Shown: one piece after another, positions 10,630-20,897 of the stretch
Layout: every line of letters starts with the position of its first letter
Numbering within the stretch: position 1 is the stretch's first letter
From: Serripes groenlandicus
Lineage: Eukaryota > Mollusca > Bivalvia > Cardiida > Cardiidae
NCBI GenBank assembly: GCA_031761405.1
Contig: JASEVX010000007.1
Coordinates: forward strand, 57,334,553-57,398,552
DNA length: 64,000 nt
Direction: 5' to 3'
Translations under genes and position numbers: made by a program
The notes under the pieces: generated by a model
Seen by the model: only the letters and a program-made list of their open reading frames with translations
Database searches by the model: none
What the model was told of the DNA's origin: nothing

Positions 10630-10800
10630 ACTGAAGCCAGTGGTGCAGTGGTAGAGCGTCGGCCACTCATACCAAAGGTCCCGGGTTCGAATCCCGTGAT
10701 GGGCGGGTTCTGCCTTTGGGCCTTATTTCCCACACGAACAACGCGAGTACTGTTTATGTCTCCAGGAAGCAGACATCGAGCGTGATAAATATAAGCTTAG
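10630..10800 (+). repeat. SINE with tRNA-like head (perfect B box)
   Basis: GTGCAGTGGTAGAGCGTCGG is an A-box region and GGGTTCGAATCCCG at about 10683 is a perfect B box. The body differs from SINE-A (GGGTTCTGCCTTTGGGCC, AAGCAGACATCGAGCGTGA), so this is another head/body combination or a separate family. Confidence 0.65.
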
Positions 10801-10979
10801 AACTTGTTTGGCAATCGATGTAAGATAAATAAGTTTAAACTAAACTAAACTTATTGAACCGATGCCAAAGAGGAGTGTCATTTAGACCCCCAAATCGCTA
10901 GACGCGGCAAAAGAGAGTATGCTCTAGATTAGGATAATCGAAAATGTGTTTGTCTGATATGATACTTCAGAGTCGTCTG

Positions 10980-11100
10980 CTTAGATTGATTGGGGTTTGA
11001 CGCCTTTTTTAACAATTTCTCAGTTATATCACGGCGGCCAGTTCACCTACTCATGCATTTCTTGGTTTTCTCACACCAGTACTCCACACTCTGCTTAGAA
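10980..11100 (-). repeat. SINE-B, 3' part, reverse orientation
   Basis: Read on the plus strand: TTGATTGGGGTTTGACGCC, CAATTTCTCAGTTATATCAC, GGCGGCCAGTTCACC, CTCATGCATTTC, TGGTTTTCTCACACCAGTAC. This is the inverse of the SINE-B tail and body. The head is missing. Confidence 0.75.
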
Positions 11101-11119
11101 GACACCATGGTAAAAATGT

Positions 11120-11291
11120 TCAATGTCTGAAAATAAAAGGGAAAAAATTGCTTATGATAAAAAAATCCTCCTTTTGCCATAATGTTTTCAACTCATTTCA
11201 ATAGTTATTCTTTCATTTCTAGAGAAATATTTTATATTATACTAAATGATTTAAAATCGTCTGTTACATATTTGTTTTATGTGGGAAAGGG
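11120..11291. repeat. M1, degraded, TTAA on the right
   Basis: The right end is GTGGGAAAGG then G, with TTAA at 11292-11295. The core has TGCTTATGATAAAAAAATCC and CTTTTGCCATAATG. The left end is not readable. Confidence 0.6.
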
Positions 11292-11539
11292 TTAAATTAA
11301 AAAGATTCAGAATTTGTCTGCTGATAAGGCATCAAATTCCGTCTGTATGAGGTAAAAGGTAAAACGTTCAGAGTTACCCTCGGGGGATGCATTCAGAAAT
11401 ACCGTTACCCCGACAACGCGGGTGCATATGTTAGCGTGATTGTTTTGCACCTACAAGTTGCTGGTTTTCACAGATTAACCTGAATGATTTTTCTATAATT
11501 ATATAACTTACAGATTTTTGTACTTTGTATATATTATGT

Positions 11540-11802
11540 GAGCCATTCCACGAGAAAACCCAACACTGTTGACTCTGCGTAAAGTGTCGTCCCGGATGGG
11601 CCAAAGCATACCGCGCAGACTAGCCCGGATAGATACTTTTCGCCATATGTGGATTTTCTGTTTCAGGAATCATTACATAATACCTCCATCCCCTGAGACG
11701 GAATGTGTCGGCCCGGATTAGCCTGCGCGGACTGCACACGCTAATCTGGGTCGATACCGTTACGCAGAGTCCATAATGTTGTTTTTTTTCGTAGAACGGC
11801 TC
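11540..11802. mobile_element. M2, complete 263-bp copy
   Basis: M2 is an inverted-repeat element. The left end reads GAGCCATTCCACGAGAAAAC, then ACTCTGCGTAAAGTGTCG. The right end reads TACGCAGAGTCCATAATG and GTAGAACGGCTC, the inverse. The interior has CGCGCAGACTAGCCCGGATA, TTTCTGTTTCAGGAATCATT and CCTGAGACGGAATGTGTCGG. No coding frame is present. TGAGCC...GGCTCA lies against TATG and TATA flanks, so a short TA-like duplication is possible but not certain. Confidence 0.85.
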
Positions 11803-12009
11803 ATATATCGACTACTTCCGGTACACTGAACGAGTATTGGAAAGTCATCCGATGATTGCTCCGGCTAAATTTGAAATCTAAATTTTACCGAAAGGTATTT
11901 GATTGGTTTACCCGTACAATGATGTGGTTCCTGTATGTCTACAAGACTCTATGTGTGAAGAAGTTCCCATGATCTTAAACCCGTTTTCCATATACAGACA
12001 CCTTTGACG

Positions 12010-12100
12010 CCTCTGGAGCCTCTGATGCCTTTGCAAACAGCATGGCAAAAAGTAGAAATTGGTCATAATGAGCAGTTATGTTTTGAAAATGTTTTGAACT
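12010..12100. repeat. M1 fragment
   Basis: GCATGGCAAAAAGTAGAAAT, TGGTCATAATGAGCAG and TTATGTTTTGAAAATG resemble a decayed M1 core. Confidence 0.4.
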
Positions 12101-12130
12101 TTATTTAATTCTGACATCGAGAATGTTAAT

Positions 12131-12388
12131 TGATTTTTGGGGTTTAACGCCGCTTTCAACAATTGTTCAGTTATATCACGGAGTTTTCTTTGTGACTTAC
12201 CCGTACTAGTAGTCCCTTTTCATGACACTAGCCAGTCAGTCGTAATGCTGACCCGCATCACTAACTCCAAGGAGGACAGCTATTACTCCATATTTTAAAG
12301 TATCTGATATGACCCGGCTAGGGATCGAACCCGCGACCTCCTCGCATCCGAATCGGACGCTCTACCACTACACGAACGAAGCGGCGAC
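12131..12388 (-). repeat. SINE-A, nearly full length, reverse orientation
   Basis: The plus strand gives the inverted tail GGGGTTTAACGCCGCTTTC and TTATATCACGGAG, the body GTACTAGTAGTCCC and CAGTCAGTCGTAATGCTGA, and the inverted head at about 12306-12388: GGGATCGAACCCGCGACC, then GGACGCTCTACCACTACAC. Both tRNA promoter boxes are recognisable. Confidence 0.83.
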
Positions 12389-12439
12389 TACTAGATTGTC
12401 AAGACTTGGTATCTGCCTCCACTATATCTCTGTTAGCAC

Positions 12440-12560
12440 TTATTACAACTTATGGTGTTTGCTCTCAACGAATCGTCGTACTAAGGCGACACGATTGAGT
12501 ACCCACAACATAAAGTTTGGAGTTCAAATAAGGAATTTTTGAACATGCAACATGTCCTGT
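12440..12560. repeat. M3, degraded copy
   Basis: Left arm TATGGTGTTTGCTCTCAACG and AATCGTCG; right arm ACGATTGAGTACCCACAAC and ATAAAG. They are followed by GTTCAAATAAGGAATTTTTG and AACATGCAACATGTCC. Confidence 0.7.
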
Positions 12561-12715
12561 ACCTGGAGCTATGACATAGCATTTGCACTAAGTGCTAATT
12601 CGCACAGTGTGATCTGATTCGATAATCTACATTTGCCAATGTATAAGGAAATTCTGTTAAATAGGTTGTTTTTTTCAATCAGATATTTCTATGTACGCAG
12701 ATTGATCTTCATCTA

Positions 12716-12960
12716 CCGCCTCGGTGGTGTAGTGGTAGAGCGTCCGCCTCGGGTGTGGTAGGTCACGGATTCGATCCCCGCCCGATTCATGGCAAAGCCT
12801 GTGTAATGTCTGCCCCTTGTGGTGCTCAGAGTTGCGGGGTTGGCATAACGACTGACGGACTTGTGTCAGGATAATTGGACAAGTAGTACTGGTAACTTAC
12901 CAAGGAAACGCCGTAATATAACAAGAAAATGTTGGCGTGAAAACACCAAACAATCAGTCA
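12716..12960 (+). repeat. SINE-A, full length, forward
   Basis: The head has GTAGTGGTAGAGCGTCCGCC and GATTCGATCCCCGCCCG, with the anticodon-arm-like CCTCGGGTG. The body has TGCCCCTTGTGGTGCTCAG, GTTGCGGGGTTGGCATAACG and GGACAAGTAGTACTGGTAAC. The tail is ACGCCGTAATATAACAAG and AAACACCAAACAATCAGTC. I take this as the reference SINE-A in the window. Confidence 0.88.
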
Positions 12961-13599
12961 ATCATGATTGGCATCTACTTGTGACATAAATACTCTTGGT
13001 TCGTTCTTCCCAGGTGGTTGGAGTTATAGAGTGATGGTGCGTCTAAGGACTCATATATTTACTTAGGTTTTTAAAACCGGGGGGTGGAGCCGGTGTCGCA
13101 TGAGCTATGGTAGACCTGTGAAAGTTGGAGGTTCCGTACACATGCGTTACATAACAGCCCTACGTTCAATGTAGCAGTTTGGTCCTATAGCTCTTGGTTT
13201 GTACCGGTTCAAATCTCATCAGAACTAAAACCTTCGCTGTACGTGTATTGGATCTGAAGCCAGCAATTTACAGGACGTACCCAATTGACCCTCATGAGCA
13301 CGTGCTCGTTTTTCTTTTTGTCAAAAGAAATACCACGATACAACCAACACTCTGTTCTTATTATAATCGGAAAACTCGTCTATCAACGCTTCTCTATCTC
13401 GTTCATGTATTTGGGTTATCTTACCTGTTTTATACAGGGACAATTCCATTGGCTGACACAAAGGTCAATCTTAGCCGACCTTTACTGGACTGTCATCAGA
13501 TGACATTATCTAACCCTATCCAACACACACTCAAACGTGCAGCAGACTATCAATACATATTGGCAAAATATGGAATATTTCTAAAATTTGAAGTAAAAT

Positions 13600-13850
13600 G
13601 ATTGAATGAAGCTTAAAACATTATGGCTAAAGGAGTAATTGCTCATCATGATCAATTTCTCCTTTAGTCGCAATGTTCTTAAACGTTGTCTGTTGCAGAT
13701 GTGCCAAATTGCAGCTGCAGATAAGAAATTGTTAAATAACAGTAATGGGCACGTAGTACTGGTAACTTACCAAGGAAACGAATGCCTTGATATAACTAAT
13801 AAATTGTTGAAATACGAGGTTTAACTGATACAAACAAACAAATAATCGCC
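13600..13850 (+). repeat. M1 core fragment followed by SINE-A tail
   Basis: At 13615-13700 an M1 core is seen (GTAATTGCTCATCATGATC, AATTTCTCCTTTAGTCG, CGTTGTCTGTTGCAGATG). At 13750-13846 a SINE-A 3' part follows: GTAGTACTGGTAACTTACC, AAGGAAACG, TTGATATAACTAA, (AAAC)n-like end. Confidence 0.65.
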
Positions 13851-13874
13851 TTATGCATCATTGTACTTAGATAA

Positions 13875-14082
13875 CCCTTTCCCTCATACGGCAATTCTGC
13901 AGCAGACGACTTTGAAGATATTTTTTCAAAAAATAGAATATCTTTATAATTGAATGGATAACCTATGACTTAAAGTAAAAAAAACATTGTGGCAAAAGAA
14001 GAAATTGCTCGTTTTGAGCAATTTCTTCTTTTGTCATTATGTTTTCAAAAAGCAGTCTGCTACAGAGGCGTCTATATGTAAA
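13875..14082. repeat. M1, right end missing
   Basis: It starts CCCTTTCCCTCATACGGC and has the core GAAATTGCTCGTTTTGAGC and AAAGCAGTCTGCTACAGAGG. It stops at GCGTCTATATG without the GGGAAAGGG end. Confidence 0.8.
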
Positions 14083-14175
14083 CTAAGACCCTAAAATCGC
14101 CAGACGCGACTCATAGATAGGATCCGAATACGACACACTGCGGTGTAATGGCGTCTCTGTTGTGGTTTTACTTAA

Positions 14176-14414
14176 TCCTTTCTCTCATACAGATTCCCTC
14201 TGACGCCTCTGCAGCAGATGACGTCTGAAAACATTGTGATAAATGGAGAAAATGGAGAAAATGCTCAAAACGAGCAATTTCGTCTTTTGCCACAATGTTT
14301 TCAACTTTTTTCCGTAGTTATACTTTCACTTATAGAGATTTTCAATGATTCCATGTTTGTGCCTAGATGTTTTGTAAAGTCGTCTGCTGCATATGTGTTT
14401 TATGTGGGAAAGGT
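14176..14414. mobile_element. M1, TTAA on the left
   Basis: TTAA at 14172-14175 is followed by TCCTTTCTCTCATACAG. The core is GAAAATGCTCAAAACGAGC and AATTTCGTCTTTTGCC. The right side is TTTTATGTGGGAAAGGTCG. Its internal arm includes TATAGAGATTTTCAATG, a subtype feature shared with the copies at 45600, 50559 and 55760. Confidence 0.8.
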
Positions 14415-15179
14415 CGAATTACAAGAAGGTACACTTGATACACTTGTACGTTTATGTCAGCAGATACATTCATATCTATATTACATATTTACGGACACAA
14501 GATGCACTGGCTCACCCGAGTCTTCACCGTAGGTAGATACAACTCGACTCAAAAATGGGTCCGGATGAGGCTTCGCAAAAAAACATGGATCGTGGCAAGG
14601 AACAGGGAAGGGCGCTCATCAACATGCGAAGGCACAGGTGGATCTGGGTCCTTTCTGTTCGCAAATATCGCTTATTCATGATGACGTTTAATAGTTACGT
14701 ATAATAGTTTTTGAAAACATGTACAAATATATTGCAGGCGTTATTTGTATTTTGACTATAATTTGACAAAACTTCTCACAGTTGAAATTTACGACGTTAG
14801 CTGACAGTGTGAGTCTAGTTTATTTCCCAATAAAACACCCTGTAATAGCATGTGTTTATGTCACCAGTGAATGGTTTCTACACCCAGTAACACCCAATTA
14901 AAACCGCTTCGCTGACTCCCCAATGACGCCATAGCCCCGGGAGTTTCGCTTATTCTTCTTCTAAAACTATCTACTAGTTTATTATTCTATTTCAACTATC
15001 CCTTGTTTCTTTTTAATAACATTTTTCTAACTCATGTTACATCATTGTTTACTCGAGAGAGTACACTTCAGTATATCGAGAACAAATTATAGGTTTTACC
15101 TTCAGTCCAAGAAGGATCATGGTCTTCAAGTGTAAGGATTGACTTAACGTAAGCAAAGAGACTTCATCAAACGACTTAA
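14415..15179. other. No gene recognised
   Basis: A fragment near 14500-14545 (GCACTGGCTCACCCGAGTC, TTCACCGTAGGTAG) belongs to a dispersed repeat also seen near 35130-35200, 35560-35640, 43320-43395 and 54090-54135. The rest is unassigned. Confidence 0.4.
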
Positions 15180-15400
15180 CCCTTTCCTACATACGACAAA
15201 TCAGCAGCAGACGACTTTGAAAATGTCTAGTAAAAATATGGAAAATCTCTATAATTGTAGGTATAATTACTGAAAAAAAAATGAAAACATTGTGGCAAAA
15301 GAGAATCTGCTCGTGTTGATCAATTTCTCCTTTTTTCACGATTTTTTCAAAAGTCGTCTGCTGCAGATGCGTCATAATGCGTCTTATAGGTGGGAAAGGG
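15180..15400. mobile_element. M1, TTAA on the left
   Basis: TTAA at 15176-15179, then CCCTTTCCTACATACGAC. The right end is ATAGGTGGGAAAGGG followed by ATAA. The core reads GAATCTGCTCGTGTTGATC and AATTTCTCC. Confidence 0.82.
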
Positions 15401-15514
15401 ATAAACGTTCAACTGGACGAGTTGCTTGTAGTTTTCATAAATTATGTAATCAAATACAAAACAGAGGAGTAACTGATCCCTTTACCTGATTTGAACAACC
15501 TCTGACATCATTAT

Positions 15515-15764
15515 CCCGCAGACGACATACGAGAAAAACCAACAGCGTGGACTCTGCGTTAAGTATCAACCCGGATCAGCCTAAGCATGCGATGCAGGCT
15601 AATCCGGGTAGACGCTTTTCGCCTCCTGTGGATTTTCTACTTCAGGAATCATTACTCATTACTCCCTTAGACGGAATGTGTCGGCCCGGATTATCCTGCG
15701 CAGGCTGATATGGGTCGATAAATATGCATATACCATAATGTTTTTATTGTTCGTGGGACTGCTC
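15515..15764. repeat. M2, slightly shortened copy
   Basis: GACATACGAGAAAAACCAAC, GACTCTGCGTTAAGTATC, CGCCTCCTGTGGATTTTC, AGACGGAATGTGTCGGCC. The right end is TTGTTCGTGGGACTGCTC. Part of the segment between the final GGTCGATA and the right terminal repeat is lost. Confidence 0.78.
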
Positions 15765-16085
15765 TTATAAACATATCGTTAGAAACGAAAAATTGTTTAA
15801 ATCGAAAAAATTCTCATTTCCTCACACAATGTTTTCAACTCTAAACAGAAAACATTGCTTAATTTTGAGATGCTACAATAGTTCTGCCGAAAGCAGTCAA
15901 AGTACTTTTTCTTGTAAAGGGTTCATCAACATTTTAAGCGATGCGTGAATTGACGATTGTTTCAAGTCTCTTAAACGATGCTTTTTTCAATGAATTATTA
16001 AAAGATGATATTATGTATTTCAGTCAAACGTGACTGCATCCTATAGACCTTGCCATGGAAAAACTACGTTCGTTTTAATTGACTG

Positions 16086-16378
16086 TTTGGTAGCTCAGTC
16101 GGTTACGACGCGGGCTGTCAATCCAGGGGTTGTGACGGTTCGAATCCCGGCTCGGCCAACTTTCTTTCCGACGGTTTGACAAAAGTCATTGCGACATGCG
16201 TCATTGGTCTTACACCAATGGGCTAAGTCTATGTGGAAAAGCAGCCAGTTGCTTGGGAAGATTGTTGTGTTGAGTACTGGTGTGAGAAAACCAGGAAACA
16301 CATGAGTAGGTGAACTTGCCGTGATATGACTGAGAAATTGTTAAAAACGGCGTTAAACCCCAATTAATTGTTTGGTGT
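16086..16378 (+). repeat. SINE-B, full length with good tRNA promoter boxes
   Basis: The head has TAGCTCAGTCGGTTACGAC (A box) and GACGGTTCGAATCCCGGC (B box), with GGGCTGTCAATCC between. The body has TCCGACGGTTTGACAAAAG, CACCAATGGGCTAAG, GGAAAAGCAGCCAGTTGC and CTGGTGTGAGAAAACCAGG. The tail is TGCCGTGATATGACTGAG and AACGGCGTTAAACCCCAATT. This is the best SINE-B in the window. Confidence 0.88.
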
Positions 16379-16560
16379 TAAACGCCGCTTTCAACACTTT
16401 TTCAGATATATCACGAAGTTTCCCGGGTAAGTTACCAATTATACTGGTCCATTTATCCTGACACCGGCCAGTCAGTCGTAATGCTAATCCTGCAAACATG
16501 AGGGCCAATGAGGGCAGCCATCTTTCGTTTTGAGGGATGATTGGGTGGGATTTATTATCG
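16379..16560 (-). repeat. SINE-A, 3' part, reverse, abutting SINE-B
   Basis: The plus strand shows TGTTAAACGCCGCTTTCAAC, ATATATCACGAAGTTTCC and CCAGTCAGTCGTAATGC, the inverse SINE-A tail and body. It sits tail to tail with the preceding SINE-B. Confidence 0.75.
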
Positions 16561-16629
16561 TTTTCAGCGGTATTTCACATTGATCGTCTTCCTTTCCCAT
16601 GATGATTACATGTGGACGTCTTATCTTTC

Positions 16630-16870
16630 GATAGAGCGTCCGCCTCGGGTGCGGGAGGTCGTGGGTTCTATCCCTGGCCGTGTCAGACCAAATACTTACA
16701 AATGGTAGTAATGACTTCCCTCTGTTGCGCTCAGGGTTGTGCTGTTAGTATAACGACTGACTATCTGATGTCAGGATATATGGACTAGTAGTAACGGTAA
16801 CTTACCAAGGAAACGCCGTGATATAACTGTTGATGCCGGCGTAAAACACCAAACAATCAAACAATAGTTC
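16630..16870 (+). repeat. SINE-A, forward, nearly full length
   Basis: GATAGAGCGTCCGCCTCGGG, TGCGGGAGGTCGTGG, GTTCTATCCCTGGCCG. Body: TAATGACTTCCCTCTGTTG, TATGGACTAGTAGTAACGG. Tail: ACGCCGTGATATAACTG, AAAACACCAAACAATCAAAC. Only the first few bases of the head are missing. Confidence 0.85.
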
Positions 16871-16959
16871 ATATGTACACATCAAGGGTTTGAACCCCGA
16901 TAGATAGGTCAATATCGACTCGGGCTGTCCATCCATGGGTCGTTATAATAACCCATTCA

Positions 16960-17145
16960 TACTTGCAGTCGAATATTGACGAATTTTGAAAGCATTGTGA
17001 CAGATGGAGAAATTGCTCGTATTGAGAGAAATTTCACGTTTTACCACACTTTTTTCAACTCTTTTCAAAATATGTATACATATAATACTTCAATGATATT
17101 GGTAAGTCGTCTGCTGCATATTAGTTGTAAGTGAGAAAGTGTTAA
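16960..17145. repeat. M1, degraded copy from which the satellite continues
   Basis: GCATTGTGACAGATGGAG, AAATTGCTCGTATTGAG, GTCGTCTGCTGCATATTAG and the right end GTAAGTGAGAAAGTGTTAA are readable M1 segments. The right end runs straight into the 43-bp satellite, whose unit includes that end. Confidence 0.75.
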
Positions 17146-18944
17146 ATAGTAGACAAAAATATCATTGGTGTAAGTGAGAAAGTGTTAAATAGTAGACGAA
17201 AACATATTTGGTGTAAGTGAGAAAGTGTTAAATAGTAGACGAAAACATCTTTGGTGCAAGTGAGAAAGTGTTAAATAGTAGACGAAAACATCTTTGGTGT
17301 AAGTGAGAAGGGAAAGTGTTAAATATTAGACGAAAACATCTTTGGTGTAAGTGAGAAAGTGTTAAATAGTAGACGAAAACATCTTTGGTGTAAGTGAGAA
17401 AGTGTTAAATAGTAGACGAAAACATCTTTGGTGTAAGTGAGAAAGTGTTAAATAGTAGACGAAAACATCTTTGGTGTAAGTGAGAAAGTGTTAAATAGTA
17501 GACGAAAACATCTTTGGTGTAAGTGAGAAAGTGTTAAATTGTAGACGAAAACATCTTTGGTGTAAGTGAGAAAGTGTTAAATAGTAGACGAAAACATCTT
17601 TGGTGTAAGTGAGAAAGTGTTAAATAGTAGACGAAAATATCTTTGGTGTAAGTGAGAAAGTGTTAAATAGTAGACGAAAATATCTTTGGTGTAAGTGAGA
17701 AAGTGTTAAATAGTAGACGAAAACATCTTTGGTGTAAGTGAGAAAGTGTTAAATAGTAGACGAAAATATCTTTGGTGTAAGTGAGAAAGTGTTAAATAGT
17801 AGACGAAAACATCTTTGGTGTAAGTGAGAAAGTGTTAAATAGTAGACGAAAACATCTTTGGTGTAAGTGAGAAAGTGTTAAATAGTAGACGAAAATATCT
17901 TTGGTGTAATTGAGAAAGTGTTTTAAAATAGTAGACGAAAATATCTTTGGTGTAAGTGAGAAAGTGTTAAATAGTAGACGAAAACATCTTTGGTGTAAGT
18001 GAGAAAGTGTTAAATAGTAGACGAAAACATCTTTGGTGTAAGTGAGAAAGTGTTAAATAGTAGACGAAAACATCTTTGGTGTAATTGAGAAAGTGTTTTA
18101 AAATAGTAGACGAAAATATCTTTGGTGTAAGTGAGAAAGCGTTAAATAGTAGACGAAAACATCTTTGGTGTAAGTGAGAAAGTGTTAAATAGTAGACGAA
18201 AACATCTTTGGTGTAATTGAGAAAGTGTTTTAAAATAGTAGACGAAAACATCTATGGTGTAAGTGAGAAAGTGTTAAATAGTAGACGAAAACATCTTTGG
18301 TGTAAGTGAGAAAGTGTTAAATAGTAGACGAAAACATCTTTGGTGTAAGTGAGAAAGTTTTAAATAGTAGACGAAAACATCTTTGGTGTAAGTGAGAAAG
18401 TATTAAATAGTAGACGAAAACATCTTTGGTGTAAGTGAGAAAGTGTTAAATAGTAGACGAAAACATCTTTGGTGTAAGTGAGAAAGTGTTAAATAGTAGA
18501 CGAAAACATCTTTGGTGTAAGTGAGAAAGTGTTAAATAGTAGACGAAAATATATTTGGTGTAAGTGAGAAAGTGTTAAATAGTAGACGAAAACATCTTTG
18601 GTGTAAGTGAGAAAGTGTTAAATAGTAGACGAAAACATCTTTGGTGTAATTGAAAAAAGTGTTTTAAAATAGTAGACGAAAACATCATTGATGTAAGTGA
18701 GAAAGTGTTAAATAGTAGACGAAAACATCTTTGGTGTAAGTGAGAAAGTGTTAAATAGTAGACGAAAACATCTTTGGTGTAAGTGAGAAAGTGTTAAATA
18801 GTAGACGAAAACATCTTTGGTGTAAGTGAGAAAGTGTTAAATAGTAGACGAAAACATCTTTGGTGTAAGTGAGAAAGTGTTAAATAGTAGACGAAAACAT
18901 CTTTGGTGTAAGTGAGAAAGTGTTAAATAGTAGACGAAAACATA
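17125..18944 (+). repeat. 43-bp satellite array, about 42 units
   Basis: The unit is GTGTAAGTGAGAAAGTGTTA, AATAGTAGACGAAAACATC, TTTG (43 bases; starts checked at 17345 and 17388). Most units are nearly identical. Variants are GAAAATATC for GAAAACATC, an expanded GTGTTTTAAAATAG unit (near 17915, 18090, 18215, 18655), and one unit with an extra GAAGG near 17307. Open frames on the minus strand (FVYYLTLSHLHQRC repeats) are a by-product, because 43 is not a multiple of three and the frame shifts between units. Confidence 0.96.
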
Positions 18945-19873
18945 TCTCCCATGATGAACCCACGTCGACGTGTTATCTTTCACGAATGAGCAACAAAATG
19001 TGAAAAGAATGGTTAACGCCATTTTTTAGGAAGGAGCAAGGAAGATGATGGGAAATTGAACAGACGGCTCTTATTCGACTCCGTCTTCTTATTCTGTGTT
19101 CTGTCTGCAACTACGGTTCCGAAAAGAAAGAAAAACATATTTCAAACGATGGTACGAAATAAATATATGTGTCCCTAGATTCACCAGGTCTATTGATTTC
19201 TGGAAATTACTCAAAATCAATTAGAAAATCGAATACAACCATTGTCTAGACTGGGTGTACGTTCACTCACAAAGTCAATGAGTACCTTCTAGGTTAATTG
19301 CGTGTGCTCGCAGAGGGGTAAATAATTAAACGAGCCAATTCAACTGAAAATGGGCTTAAAGATTATCGCACATGTGTGTCTGAAAGGCTCCGGCGACCCT
19401 GTTTTAATCTGCAACGATTCGCCAGACGTGCCAATGTACACACTTAAATACTGTACGTATATATGGTTAATGTATATCACATATGTCGATGTCCCGCTTA
19501 TGTCGATGTTGTTTTATGTCGAATATCGTATTAACTTTCAATTAACGTTACTGATCAACACCCAATTCTATTTCGAAGTTCGTTTATTTCGATGTATTGC
19601 CATTGTCCCTTCGATTTTGATATAACGATTGTCGACTGCATACATGTGCATGTAAGAATTGACACAGAAGCTCGAAGTGCAACCTTCAGAAGGTTCTACC
19701 TTGACATACTCGTTATACTATATATATATAGTATGTGTAAAGAGTTGGACAACATGATGACTTTTTGGGTGACGATGTTGAAAAACCTAATATATACATT
19801 TTTGTGGTAAAACGATTTGCATAAGATGGGATGATTCGTGCACATGACTCGGGTATGGTCCTTTTTTTATTAA
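18945..19873. other. No repeat or gene recognised
   Basis: Short open frames here have no domain I recognise. An A/T palindrome CTATATATATATAG lies at about 19719-19732. Confidence 0.4.
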
Positions 19874-20093
19874 CCCTTTCCCGCATGCAACACATTTAAA
19901 GCAGGCGACTGGAAAATTATGTTGACGAATGTAGAAGATCTCTATAAATTATTTTTATTTTTTTAAATGGAGTTGAACACAATTGTTGAAATAAAGGGGA
20001 AATAGTAAATCATCAGCAATTTTTTCTTTTTGCAACGATTTTGTGTTTAAGTCGTCTGCTACAAATTAGAATGTGTCTGCTAACTGGGAAGGG
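19874..20093. mobile_element. M1, degraded, TTAA on the left
   Basis: TTAA at 19870-19873, then CCCTTTCCCGCATGCAAC. The core is GTAAATCATCAGCAATTTTT. The right end is TAACTGGGAAGGGTAAAA, where TTAA is lost. Confidence 0.72.
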
Positions 20094-20897
20094 TAAAACG
20101 TATATCCGCCTACAATCTAGTCCAACTAGATCTTTATAAGTCCCGATAATAATTATCTGTAATTTGAAGACTATTTTCAGTTTATATCAGAATAGAATTT
20201 GACCGAATCAATGCGGGCTGCTTCCGAATATTACGCCATTTGGGGTTTTGTAATCGCTGCACACAACAAACACTACCTACCGGAACTCATTTAATTAACA
20301 CTGTTTTGGATAAATTCGTGCACGCAATCTGAAATCTCAATAACGTTTCCGGTAAAAATGGTCTGATTGCAAACGTCTTTAGTCGTATTTGTCGAATGGA
20401 AAGGATAACATATTGCAATATTACAATGGACGGGCTCTCATTTCGTTAAAGAGTATGTTATGCAGGTTGCCCAAAGTGCTTAGATAGCTGCCAGGAGTTC
20501 TGTGTGAAACCTTCTTGTAGACTGTCCATCATTTGCATTGCAAAGGTTAATCAGCATGTATTCCGAATAAGTATAGTCTTCAACTTATTAAGCCGATGTT
20601 GTACAACGTTTTTATTTCTTTCTTATTCATCATTTGTTTTAGCTCTACGGACTGAAAGCCAGTCGAGCAATGACATGGCGAATTGTTCATCGTGCATGCG
20701 TGCGTGCGTGCGTGCGTCCTTGTGTCAAAATATTCTCCTCTGTAACCAGTGGGTCAATTGGGGTGAAACTTCAAAGAAAGCATCTTCTCAATGTCCTCAC
20801 CAAATTCCTTCATTTTCCCAGAATTCTGGTTTCCATGGCAAACAAAGGAAATAAAATATAAAAACTTGGTGGCCAATCTCCAAATAATTGTGTAACT
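20094..20897. other. No gene recognised; (GCGT)n microsatellite at 20696-20716
   Basis: A CATGCGTGCGTGCGTGCGTG tract is the only repeat. The frame through it (MRACVRASLC) is low-complexity read-through. Confidence 0.5.

Noticed and set aside
10129..10785. A 218-codon open frame on the plus strand
   Set aside because: It crosses an M1 copy and a tRNA-headed SINE (with GGTTCGAATCCCG inside the frame). Its residues are just translations of those repeats.
13194..13601. 135-codon plus-strand frame
   Set aside because: Its beginning overlaps a tRNA-like GGTTCAAATCTCAT segment and it has no domain I recognise.
14218..14681. Two overlapping plus-strand frames
   Set aside because: The first is mostly M1 sequence; the second lies in a dispersed repeat fragment.
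16086..16160. tRNA gene candidate (good A and B boxes)
   Set aside because: The sequence continues into a SINE body and the shared tail, and the same body recurs without the head elsewhere. It is a SINE promoter, not a tRNA gene. The same holds for 3279, 10630, 12306, 12716, 16630, 21949 and 38826.
17967..18251. Repetitive minus-strand frame (FVYYLTLSHLHQRC repeats), also at 18837-19022
   Set aside because: It is the 43-bp satellite read in shifting frames; no start context or conserved protein is involved.
17125..18944. CRISPR-like regular array
   Set aside because: Repeats are directly contiguous with no unique spacers, and the context is eukaryotic.
20504..20861. Overlapping frames with MRACVRASLC or RACVRACVRPCV
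   Set aside because: They read through a GCGT microsatellite; there is no domain.
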